DNA from: a bacterium
Lineage (GTDB): Bacteria; Vulcanimicrobiota; Vulcanimicrobiia; Vulcanimicrobiales; Vulcanimicrobiaceae
Assembly (NCBI GenBank): GCA_021807065.1
Contig: JAKAPO010000002.1
Location: forward strand, 1 to 32,026
Reading direction: 5' to 3'
Length of the DNA stretch: 32,026 nt
Numbering within the stretch: the stretch's first letter is position 1; each line of letters begins with the position of its first letter. Positions 20,160 to 27,160 of the stretch are shown one piece after another. The notes under the pieces were generated by a model, which saw nothing but the letters and a program-made list of their open reading frames with translations, was not told where the DNA came from and did not search any database. A program made the position numbers and the translations under genes.

Positions 20160-20920
20160 ACCCAGCGGCTGTCGTCAAGGCCGCGATGTTCCTCTGCCGA
20201 GCCGCCGGCGAGCCGCCCTCAATTCGCAGGGTCGCCGCACTCATTAAGACGGCCACGGGAAAAGCCATCCGATGGGCCGACATTTCCGCAGCGATGGATG
20301 CGGTCTGCGCCGAGCCGGGCAACACTTTTACGAGGCGCGGGCAACAAAGACGCAAGGCGGCACCGAAGCCGGGCAACACTTTTACGAGGGCCGGGCAACA
20401 AAGTGCCGATTTGGGCAACACCCCGGCAACAAACGGGCAACAGTTGGGCAACAGCCGGGCAACACTTTTACGAGGGCCGGGCAACAAAGACGCTCCAAGC
20501 ACGGGCAACATCCCGGCAACACCAATCAGATATAGAGAGACTAAGAGAATAGGAGAGACTTCGTCTCTCCCTGTGCAGCCGAAAATGAGATTCGACTTTG
20601 ACGAAACGACGAGGGCCAGCGGGTATGTCGACGCGATCTTCCCGCTCTTCGAGGCCGCGCTCTGTTCTCGTGGGGAGAAGGTCCCGATCGGCAAAACGGA
20701 GTGGAAAAAGCGGAACATGCGATGCGCTCGGGACCTGGCGAAACAAGGCATCTCCGCCGAGCGCATCATCGCTGCGTGGAAATCGGCCTGCGATCGGCTC
20801 GGTGAGCCGCCCTTCACGATGAAAATGGTCCAGGATGAGCTGATTCGCGGAGCAGCCAAGCGAGCGCCGACAGGAACAGGCAATCTCCGCGTTTTCGATG
20901 GGACCGAGGTGCTTTTGTGA
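20156..20920 (+). CDS. Replication initiator with internal iterons (lambda O-like)
   Basis: A 254-aa protein. The N-terminal 65 residues look like a winged helix (FLCRAAGEPPSIRRVAALIK, then WADISAAMDAV). Residues about 55-125 are a low-complexity linker (PGNTFTRRGQQ, PGNTFTRAGQQ) because the DNA there is an array of GGGCAACA iterons. The C-terminal domain (YVDAIFPLFEAALCSRGEK, then EWKKRNMRCARDLAKQGISA) is helical and would contact the helicase. The arrangement copies lambda O, whose origin lies inside its gene. GTG 20156 overlaps the preceding stop as GTGA, and its own TGA overlaps the dnaB GTG. Confidence 0.7.
   Translation: MNPAAVVKAAMFLCRAAGEPPSIRRVAALIKTATGKAIRWADISAAMDAVCAEPGNTFTRRGQQRRKAAPKPGNTFTRAGQQSADLGNTPATNGQQLGNSRATLLRGPGNKDAPSTGNIPATPIRYRETKRIGETSSLPVQPKMRFDFDETTRASGYVDAIFPLFEAALCSRGEKVPIGKTEWKKRNMRCARDLAKQGISAERIIAAWKSACDRLGEPPFTMKMVQDELIRGAAKRAPTGTGNLRVFDGTEVLL
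20317..20521. other. Replication origin: iteron array
   Basis: Twelve copies of GGCAACA, ten of them GGGCAACA, in one orientation within 205 bases. Three are embedded in the longer unit GGGCAACACTTTTACGAGG (20317, 20371, 20457). An A-rich stretch (CAGATATAGAGAGACTAAG) follows at about 20527, a plausible unwinding element, then a hairpin. The initiator is encoded by the same DNA. Confidence 0.7.
20552..20570. repeat. Perfect hairpin beside the iterons
   Basis: GGAGAGAC-TTC-GTCTCTCC, an 8-bp stem with a tri-loop, at the downstream edge of the origin. It could mark the origin boundary, act as a primer or single-strand origin site, or pause the replicative message. It lies in coding sequence. 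Confidence 0.55.
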
Positions 20921-22278
20921 TACAGACCCGAGATCGAATACCGCCCCAAAGCCTCGAGGCCGAGGCCGCCCTGATAGGCGCCTGCATCCAGGACCCGGTT
21001 ATCCTCGATGCCGTCGCCACGCTCGTGAGGCCCGAGGACTTCTACGCCCTCATCCACGATCGTATCTTCGGGACCCTCGCCCGCATGGTCCGGGATGGTG
21101 CGGTCGTCGACGCGATAACGGTCGCGGAACGGCTACGGGCGGCGGGGCAGCTCGAGCAATGCGGCGGGTTCTCGTACCTCTCTAGCCTTGCGGCGACGAT
21201 TCAGACCGTCGATTCGGCGGTCTATTACGCGAAGATCGTGCGCGAGAAGGCTTCGCTTCGACGGCTCATTTCGGCCGGCCAGAAACTCCAGGAACTCGGC
21301 TTTGAGGGCGAGGACGATGTTTCAGCCACGCTCGGCGCCGCGAGCAGCCTGGTCGTGGAGGCGATCGATGCCGGCACCACGCGCCGGTTCACCTCGATGG
21401 CCGAGTCCCTCGCGGCTTACGAGGCGAAGTTGGGGCAGGAGGGCGGCATCGCCTATCGCACACCCTGGGAGAAGCTCGATGCGCTCACCAGCGGCTTCGT
21501 TCCGGGCGAACTCGTGGTCTGGGCCGGCGACGGTGGGATCGGCAAGTCTCAGGCGTTGACCATGCTCACCGCATACACCGCCGAGCGGTACGGGCGCGTG
21601 GCGCTCTTTGCCACAGAGATGGGCCGTGACCGCACCGTCGCCCGCTTCGTGGCGCTCTACTCGGGCGTGAGTGCTAGGCGGCAACGGAACGACCCGCAGG
21701 CGCCGCTCACGGTGCGCGAGCAGGGCCGCATCGCGGAGGCGCGCAGGCTGCTCGAGCTCGCGCCGATAGACCTATTCGATGCGGCCCCGGCCACGACGAC
21801 TGACGACGTGGTGGCCCAATGCCGCCAGATGCACCGGGAGCGTCCGCTCAAGCAGGTGACGATCGATACCTTCGGGATGCTCGCCGATCTTGAAGAGACC
21901 GGCCGGCGCACGTTGACCTCGGTGATCGAGGCGTCAGCCCGGAAACTCGTGCGGCTTTCGCAGGAGCTCGGCATCGTGATTCACCTGGTGCAGCATTTGA
22001 ACCGCGACGGCACCGAGCGCACGAAGAAGCCCTCGAAAAGAAACCTGCGGAACGGGGGCAACCTCGAAGGCCACGCCTCGACGGTCATCCTGCTCTGGCA
22101 GAGCGCCGAGGGCAAATACTACTTCATCGTGGACAAGGCGCGGGACGGGTGCGAGCGCGATGTCGAGATGGAGCGATTCGGGCACCGCTCGGTCTGGCTC
22201 GAAAAGGGCGGACGCGAGCAGGCGTGGTGCGAGCCGCTCGATGCGATGCAAGACGACTTTTTGGACGGGCTGGGATGA
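20917..22278 (+). CDS. dnaB: Replicative DNA helicase, DnaB family
   Basis: A 453-aa, full-length hexameric helicase. The N-terminal domain opens with PPQSLEAEAALIGACIQDP, typical of DnaB. The RecA-like domain has Walker A GDGGIGKS (204-211), a FATEMGRDRTVARF segment in place of the common SLEM motif, Walker B in VTIDTFGML and a late HLVQHLNRD element; KARDG near residue 410 completes the core. The Walker A motif is normal. GTG 20917 overlaps the initiator stop. With the iteron initiator and the DciA-like protein it forms the phage's own replisome-loading set. Confidence 0.92.
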   Translation: MIQTRDRIPPQSLEAEAALIGACIQDPVILDAVATLVRPEDFYALIHDRIFGTLARMVRDGAVVDAITVAERLRAAGQLEQCGGFSYLSSLAATIQTVDSAVYYAKIVREKASLRRLISAGQKLQELGFEGEDDVSATLGAASSLVVEAIDAGTTRRFTSMAESLAAYEAKLGQEGGIAYRTPWEKLDALTSGFVPGELVVWAGDGGIGKSQALTMLTAYTAERYGRVALFATEMGRDRTVARFVALYSGVSARRQRNDPQAPLTVREQGRIAEARRLLELAPIDLFDAAPATTTDDVVAQCRQMHRERPLKQVTIDTFGMLADLEETGRRTLTSVIEASARKLVRLSQELGIVIHLVQHLNRDGTERTKKPSKRNLRNGGNLEGHASTVILLWQSAEGKYYFIVDKARDGCERDVEMERFGHRSVWLEKGGREQAWCEPLDAMQDDFLDGLG

Positions 22279-22754
22279 ACCCGCTGCGGAGCGACCCTTC
22301 AATCACGGACGTGATCGCGGCCTACGAATCGTCGAGCAGTGCTGAAGAGGCCGGCCGAAAGCTGTTCCTCTCTCGCCGCGCGGTCCTCTATCGCCTTCAC
22401 GCGGTCGGCTACCCGGTGAGCCAGAAAACCGTCGCGCAACCGTTGCCACCGGCTCGTGAGTGGGCCATCACCGAGAACCTCGGCCCGATCGTCGGCGAGG
22501 CGACCATCATCGGAAACCCGTCCGCGCGCTACGTTGCGTTCCGGCTAGTGGAGAGGCGCCCCGTGAAGCGCGTGTATGTAGCCGGCCCAATGGCTGGCAT
22601 CACGGACCATAACTTCCCGGCGTTCGATGCCGCCGCAGAGAAGATCGCAGCGGCCGGCATGGATCCGATTTCGCCGGCGAATCTGTCGCGCAGGGTCTGC
22701 GCTGAGGCCGCCTCGACGTCCGCACGCTATCGATCGAGGAGGCCGAGCGAATGA
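22275..22754 (+). CDS. HTH + DUF4406-like protein, frameshifted N-terminal part
   Basis: A 159-aa reading frame. Residues about 20-50 resemble an HTH (AEEAGRKLFLSRRAVLYRLH). From about residue 96 it enters DUF4406, a relative of nucleoside deoxyribosyltransferases: VKRVYVAGPMAGITDHNFPAFDAA and DPISPANL. After that the frame degenerates (EAASTSARYRSRRPSE) and the rest of the domain continues in another frame, so one base appears lost near 22700-22708. A GTG at 22563 with GAGAGG upstream could start a separate DUF4406 protein. ATGA overlap with dnaB. Confidence 0.6.
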   Translation: MNPLRSDPSITDVIAAYESSSSAEEAGRKLFLSRRAVLYRLHAVGYPVSQKTVAQPLPPAREWAITENLGPIVGEATIIGNPSARYVAFRLVERRPVKRVYVAGPMAGITDHNFPAFDAAAEKIAAAGMDPISPANLSRRVCAEAASTSARYRSRRPSE

Positions 22755-22903
22755 GGCCAGCCTTCATGGCCGTAGACCTCTCGGCGCTCTGCACTTGCGA
22801 TGCGATCTACATGCTTCCCGGCTGGGAGTCGAGCGCCGGCGCAAAGATCGAACACGCGCTTGCGGAGTATCTCGGGCTGGAAGTGCTGGAGGATCTGCCG
22901 TGA
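22751..22903 (+). CDS. DUF4406-like C-terminal part (after frameshift)
   Basis: Reads MRPAFMAVDLSALCTCDAIY followed by MLPGWESSAGAKIEHALAEY, the closing half of DUF4406 (nucleotide-sugar hydrolase/transferase-like fold). The ATG at 22751 overlaps the stop of the N-terminal part, but the coding pattern extends upstream in this frame (DVRTLSIEEAER), indicating one broken gene rather than two. Its TGA overlaps the next GTG. Confidence 0.55.
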   Translation: MRPAFMAVDLSALCTCDAIYMLPGWESSAGAKIEHALAEYLGLEVLEDLP

Positions 22904-24273
22904 TTGACCCCACTTCATACGACAAGTTCCTGCACGCAAAAGAACGCCGAGCGCATCGTTACGGGATAGAGGTTCCAGCCGCTTCCATTCACCCGTACCT
23001 GTTCCCGTTTCAGCGTGCAATCGTATCGTGGGCGCTAGGTCTTGGTCGCGCCGCGATCTTCGCGAATACGGGGCTCGGTAAAACCCTGATGCAACTCGAA
23101 TGGCTCCGGCACATCGGGAAGCGCACGATCATATTGGCGCCACTCGCTGTATCGACGCAAACGGCGCGCGAGGCGTTGAAAATAGCCCTGGAAGCGAGAG
23201 TATGCCGGGACGATTCGGACGTGAGAGACGGGGTAAACATTACGAACTATGAGCGCATAGAGAAGTTCGACCTTTCGCGGTTCGATGCGGTGGTGCTGGA
23301 CGAATCAAGCATACTCAAAAGTTTTTCCGGGAAGATGCGTGCGCTCCTCACCGAACAATGTGAGGGCATACAATATCGCCTGGCCTGCACCGCTACCCCG
23401 AGCCCGAACGATACGATGGAACTCGGGAATCATGCGGAGTTCCTCGGAGTAATGCGCGCTGCGGAGATGCTCGCAACGTATTTCACGCACGATGGAGGAG
23501 AAACGCAGAAGTGGCGATTGAAGGGGCACGCTCAAAAAGAGTTTTGGCGCTGGGTCGCATCGTGGGCCGCGATGGCACAACACCCGAGCGATCTCGGATT
23601 CGACGATGCAGGATACGATCTCCCGGAACTGCGGATGCATGAGCACATCGTCACGGCGGAAGCGGCGGACGACCAGGAATCCCTTTTCGCGCTTCCTGCA
23701 TTGGGCTTACTTGAAACGCGCCGCGCACGGAAGCAGAGCATTAACGAGCGCGTACTTACAGCCGCGCAACTCGTTCGAGAAGAACCTGGGACGTGGCTCA
23801 TTTGGTGCGAGTTGAACGCCGAAGCAGATGCGCTACAAAACGCGCTCCCCGACGCGCTAGAGATACGGGGTTCCGATTCCTCCGACGACAAGGAGCGCGG
23901 TATGCTTGCGTTCGCAGATGGAATCGAGCCCGTGCTTATTTCCAAAGCCTCGATTTGCGGGTTTGGAATGAACTTCCAGCGCTGCCATAAGATGATCTTC
24001 GTGGGGGTTTCCTATTCATGGGAATCGCTCTACCAGGCGATTCGTCGGTGCTATCGGTTCGGGCAAACGCAGGCCGTCGACGTGCATCTCATCCTTTCAG
24101 AGCCGGAGCAGCCGGTGCTCGAAAGCCTCAAACGCAAAGAACGTGACGCGCGCGCCATGCAGACGGCGATGGTGGCGGCAGCGATGGAGGGCTTTGCCGC
24201 ACGACGGCTACGGATGCCATATAAGCAGGTGCAGGTGGAAACACCATCATGGCTTCGGCCAGAGGGAGATTAA
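22900..24273 (+). CDS. SF2 (SNF2/DEAD-like) helicase
   Basis: A 457-aa DNA translocase. Motif I is ANTGLGKT (55-62), motif Ia is IILAPLAVSTQ, motif II is VVLDESSIL (DExx form), motif III is LACTATPSPNDT, and motif VI is QAIRRCYRFGQT, so both RecA lobes are complete. The region between lobes (EFWRWVASWAAMAQHPSDLG) is typical of phage helicases coupled to methyltransferases. GTG 22900 has GAGGAT upstream and overlaps the previous stop; longer in-frame readings lie in the DUF4406 region. Followed one base later by a methyltransferase, it may help modification or replication-fork remodelling. Confidence 0.88.
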   Translation: MIDPTSYDKFLHAKERRAHRYGIEVPAASIHPYLFPFQRAIVSWALGLGRAAIFANTGLGKTLMQLEWLRHIGKRTIILAPLAVSTQTAREALKIALEARVCRDDSDVRDGVNITNYERIEKFDLSRFDAVVLDESSILKSFSGKMRALLTEQCEGIQYRLACTATPSPNDTMELGNHAEFLGVMRAAEMLATYFTHDGGETQKWRLKGHAQKEFWRWVASWAAMAQHPSDLGFDDAGYDLPELRMHEHIVTAEAADDQESLFALPALGLLETRRARKQSINERVLTAAQLVREEPGTWLIWCELNAEADALQNALPDALEIRGSDSSDDKERGMLAFADGIEPVLISKASICGFGMNFQRCHKMIFVGVSYSWESLYQAIRRCYRFGQTQAVDVHLILSEPEQPVLESLKRKERDARAMQTAMVAAAMEGFAARRLRMPYKQVQVETPSWLRPEGD

Positions 24274-24274
24274 C

Positions 24275-25165
24275 GTGAGCGACGGCAACAGCGTAATCAC
24301 AGACGAGTACGCCGCGTACAATGGAGACTGCGTGGAAGTCCTGCGCGGTATCCCCGACAACAGCATCGGGTACTCGGTTTTCTCCCCTCCGTTTTCCTCG
24401 CTTTACACATATTCTGATAGCGATCGCGATATGAATAACTGCCGCGACAAGAGCGAGTTCTTCGGCCACTTCGCGTTTCTCATAACGGAGCTGTATCGCG
24501 TTATGAGGCCGGGCCGTGACCTGAGTTTCCATTGCATGAATCTGCCAACGAGCAAGGTGCGCCATGGATATATCGGCATAGACGATTTCCGCGGCGATTT
24601 AATTCGAGCGTTCCAGGATGGCGGCTTCATCTATCATTCCGAGGTGTGCATTTGGAAGGACCCGGTAACGGCAATGCAGCGGACAAAGGCCATCGGGTTG
24701 CTTTACAAGCAGCTGAAGAAAGATTCGTGCCTCTCGCGGCAAGGCATCCCGGATTACTTGGTGACGGTTCGTAAGCCTGGCGAGAACCTGGACCGCGTAA
24801 CAAAGGACCCGGAGGAGTTCCGCGTTGATCTTTGGCAGCGGTACGCATCTCCGATCTGGATGGATATTAACCCGAGCGATACCTTGCAGCGAGAAAGCGC
24901 GAGAGAGTTCGCGGACGAGCGCCATATTGCGCCGCTGCAGCTCGAGGTGATTCGGCGCGCGGTCATGCTTTGGTCGAACCCTGGCGACGTTGTTCTCTCT
25001 CCGTTTATGGGCATCGGCAGTGAGGGATATGAGGCGCTGAAGATGCGGCGGCGCTTCATCGGCATCGAACTCAAGGGTTCCTACTTCACTAGCGCCGTGC
25101 AAAATCTGCAAGCCGCGATTATCGAACGCGATGCGCCGACGCTTTTCGACGAGAAGCCCGCATGA
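24275..25165 (+). CDS. DNA N4/N6-methyltransferase (beta class)
   Basis: A 296-aa S-adenosylmethionine-dependent methyltransferase. Motif IV, SPPF at 37-40, precedes motif I (SPFMGIGSEGYEAL, about 246-259), the beta-class order. GDCVEVLRGIPDNS near the start is the usual motif III region and RRFIGIELKGSYF is motif II/III-like. SPPF permits adenine-N6 or cytosine-N4; the target site is unknown. GTG 24275 follows GAGGGAG. Without a restriction endonuclease beside it, it is probably an orphan protective enzyme working with the SF2 helicase upstream. Confidence 0.88.
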   Translation: MSDGNSVITDEYAAYNGDCVEVLRGIPDNSIGYSVFSPPFSSLYTYSDSDRDMNNCRDKSEFFGHFAFLITELYRVMRPGRDLSFHCMNLPTSKVRHGYIGIDDFRGDLIRAFQDGGFIYHSEVCIWKDPVTAMQRTKAIGLLYKQLKKDSCLSRQGIPDYLVTVRKPGENLDRVTKDPEEFRVDLWQRYASPIWMDINPSDTLQRESAREFADERHIAPLQLEVIRRAVMLWSNPGDVVLSPFMGIGSEGYEALKMRRRFIGIELKGSYFTSAVQNLQAAIIERDAPTLFDEKPA

Positions 25166-25491
25166 CCGCAAAGAGCGCGGGCGAATGGCGCACGGCCGTA
25201 TTCGCGCGGGACGGGCACCGATGCCAGGCACTCCACCACGCATCCGCGTGCTCGCTTTTCGCTCTGCACGCCCACCACATCGTCTATTTGGCGCACCTCA
25301 CAAAAGAGACGCGCTGGGTCGTCGAGAATGGGATCACGTTGTCGGCGGTTTGCCACGCCGAAGCGCATCGCGTGCATAACGCGAACATCGAACCACGCAG
25401 ATTGAGGGAGGCGGTAGATGCCGTGAACGCCATCATTGACGTGTCGAAGAACCCGGAACTGCGCCGCCCGTACTTCATGGGGGAGCAATGA
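25162..25491 (+). CDS. HNH endonuclease-like protein
   Basis: A 109-aa protein with an HNH-type beta-beta-alpha-metal site: FARDGHRCQAL, then LHAHHIVYLA and ENGITLSAVCHAEAH, which supply the first His, the central Asn and the last His. Some zinc Cys residues are present (C21, C30 and C64), giving a knuckle. ATG 25162 overlaps the methyltransferase stop as ATGA. It may nick DNA in packaging or recombination; a free-standing homing nuclease is less likely because it is part of the overlapping operon. Confidence 0.75.
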   Translation: MTAKSAGEWRTAVFARDGHRCQALHHASACSLFALHAHHIVYLAHLTKETRWVVENGITLSAVCHAEAHRVHNANIEPRRLREAVDAVNAIIDVSKNPELRRPYFMGEQ

Positions 25492-25646
25492 AAACGCGGG
25501 GGCGCAAGACGACCCCGAAACCGCGGCGCGAAAACGTCGCACGGTGGCAGTTTAAAAAGGGGGCTCGGTATCCAGAGTATCTGGAGTTCTGCTCGAAGCC
25601 GGCGGTATCGCCCGACAATCAGAACCCGCCTCCGAGCATCCGCTGA
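25488..25646 (+). CDS. 52-aa basic protein
   Basis: A Lys/Arg-rich start (MKTRGRKTTPKPRRENVARW) followed by KKGARYPEYLEFCSKP. The ATG overlaps the HNH stop as ATGA and GGGGGAG lies upstream. Basic character suggests nucleic-acid binding. No family recognised. Confidence 0.55.
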   Translation: MKTRGRKTTPKPRRENVARWQFKKGARYPEYLEFCSKPAVSPDNQNPPPSIR

Positions 25647-25677
25647 TCGAGAGCCTGCAAGCGAAGGGGAAGATGCA

Positions 25678-25713
25678 ATGATGAAAACGGAATCCGCGCA
25701 CGAGTACCTCTGA
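25678..25713 (+). other. Short leader frame ending in TGA before the radical SAM gene
   Basis: ATGATG at 25678 with a strong AAGGGGA ribosome binding site opens a frame (MMKTESAHEYL) that meets TGA at 25711; the next codon, GTG 25714, continues the radical SAM protein in the same frame. It is either a stop-and-restart leader peptide or an interrupted true N-terminus. Confidence 0.5.
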
Positions 25714-26649
25714 GTGAGTTGGGTTGGAGGTCTTGCAGAGTGGCAAGACGGCGATACGCTATACCTTTCTGTCGCGTTCACATGGAAGCTCGACGAAGCG
25801 TGGTCCCGCGCCATCTTTGCTAGGGCGCAGGGCCTTCGTGTTCGGGCCGGCGGCCCTGCGCTATTCTTGGCGCAGATGCAGCACAAACTGGCGGACGTTG
25901 CGGACGTTGGACCAGACTGGCACGATGCGACCGCAAGGCATAATCCGCTCGCGACGATGGCAAGCAGGGGGTGCCCGGTGGGATGCTGGTTCTGTATCGT
26001 GCCGAAGATGGAGGGCAAAGATTTTACGCTAATCCCGGATTTTCCGGTGCGCCCGATTCTCTGCGACAATAACCTTTCGGCGCTGCCTGCTGACTATCAG
26101 GAGTGGATCATCGCTCGGTACAGGGCCGAAGGTGTTCATCTGATCGACGCAAACTCGGGGTTCGAGCCGCGCACTTTCACGAAGGATGTTTACGACCGAT
26201 GGAAGTCGCTGATAAACGAAGGCGGAGGGCCCTGGCGCTTCGCCTACGACGATATGCGAGAGCGCGCCGAGGTTCATGCCGTATTCGATCTGCTGCGCGA
26301 CGAGCCAGCGAGGCGCAAGCGCGTCTATACCCTCGTCGGCAACGAACCATTTGAAGAGTGTATGCAGCGTATTCTAGAGGTACTAGATGCTGGATGCGAG
26401 CCGCACGTTCAGCCAGTCATTGCACTAAACTCACTCGACCGAAAGCCACTTGTCCGCCACGATTGGACGGAGCAGAAGCTCTACGATGTAGCGCGGTGGG
26501 TCAACGGGTTCGTGTTTCGCCTTTGCTCGTTTGAAGAATACGATCGTACTCGATCGAAACGCAAGATGACCGAGGTCTACGACGAGCAACAGGGGCTATT
26601 CATGGCCCGAGAAGGCAAGCCGTTGACGGAGAAGGGGAAGATGCCATGA
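25714..26649 (+). CDS. Radical SAM protein
   Basis: A 311-aa protein with the iron-sulfur motif CPVGCWFC (Cys87, Cys91, Cys94), the CxxxCxxC signature of radical SAM enzymes. Other conserved-looking parts are SWVGGLAEWQDGDTLYLSV at the N-terminus, ILCDNNLSALP, VHLIDANSGFEPRTF and YTLVGNEP, compatible with the partial TIM barrel. The substrate is unknown; its place among two methyltransferases suggests base modification of DNA, but that is inference. GTG 25714 has no good binding site of its own; the strong one lies before ATG 25678, from which an in-frame TGA separates it. Confidence 0.8.
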   Translation: MSWVGGLAEWQDGDTLYLSVAFTWKLDEAWSRAIFARAQGLRVRAGGPALFLAQMQHKLADVADVGPDWHDATARHNPLATMASRGCPVGCWFCIVPKMEGKDFTLIPDFPVRPILCDNNLSALPADYQEWIIARYRAEGVHLIDANSGFEPRTFTKDVYDRWKSLINEGGGPWRFAYDDMRERAEVHAVFDLLRDEPARRKRVYTLVGNEPFEECMQRILEVLDAGCEPHVQPVIALNSLDRKPLVRHDWTEQKLYDVARWVNGFVFRLCSFEEYDRTRSKRKMTEVYDEQQGLFMAREGKPLTEKGKMP

Positions 26650-26912
26650 CCGAGCGGACACCGGCTGAGATTGCCTCGCCCGGATACGCCTGCACGATCG
26701 CCTACGTCGGGGCAGAGATTGCCGCTGGGCGGCTGCGAATCGCCCGGATAGGGGTGCGCTCGGGGATCGTGTTCGAGGCCGTGCTCACGCCCAAGGAACG
26801 CTGCGCTGAGGTGGGGAGCGCGGTCGCGGCCGTCGTCCTCATGGTGACGATCTTCGTCCTGCCGTTCGCGGTCCTCGGGGTGCTGATCGCGCTTGGTCGG
26901 GGGCTCCTGTGA
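26646..26912 (+). CDS. 88-aa membrane protein
   Basis: A polar N-terminal half with beta character (CTIAYVGAEIAAGRLRIARI) is followed by a long hydrophobic C-terminal segment (AVAAVVLMVTIFVLPFAVLG), one long or two short membrane helices. It overlaps the radical SAM stop as ATGA, and its TGA overlaps the methyltransferase GTG. Function unknown. Confidence 0.55.
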   Translation: MTERTPAEIASPGYACTIAYVGAEIAAGRLRIARIGVRSGIVFEAVLTPKERCAEVGSAVAAVVLMVTIFVLPFAVLGVLIALGRGLL

Positions 26913-27160
26913 CGCTGCGGGTCGTAAGCCTCTTTTGCGGACTCGGAGGATTCGACCTCGGCCTGTACGCCGCCGCCGACGCGCTGGGCATCGAGGTCGA
27001 GGTCGTGGACGCGATAGACTCGTGGCCCGTCGCCGTCGAGGTCTATAACCGAAACCAGCGCCACGCCGTCGCCCGCGTTGCCGACGTGAAGAAGATGACG
27101 CGCGCCGATCTCGCGCCGCACGACCTCATCATCGGTGGCCCTCCGTGCGTGGGGGCATAG
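26909..27160 (+). CDS. C5-cytosine methyltransferase, N-terminal part (frameshifted)
   Basis: Encodes the first 83 residues of a Dcm-type enzyme: motif I VVSLFCGLGGFDLG, the motif II region VVDAIDSWPVAVE and motif IV IIGGPPC with the catalytic Cys. The frame then ends in TAG because of an extra G in the run GTGGGGG (27151-27155). Removing one G restores PPCVGHSMAGKRLGRDDPR and the rest of the protein. The residue after the catalytic Cys is Val where Gln is normal. Confidence 0.75.
   Translation: MTLRVVSLFCGLGGFDLGLYAAADALGIEVEVVDAIDSWPVAVEVYNRNQRHAVARVADVKKMTRADLAPHDLIIGGPPCVGA

Noticed and set aside
20128..21057. 309-codon minus-strand frame across initiator and dnaB start
   Set aside because: Antisense to two well-supported genes and to the iterons.
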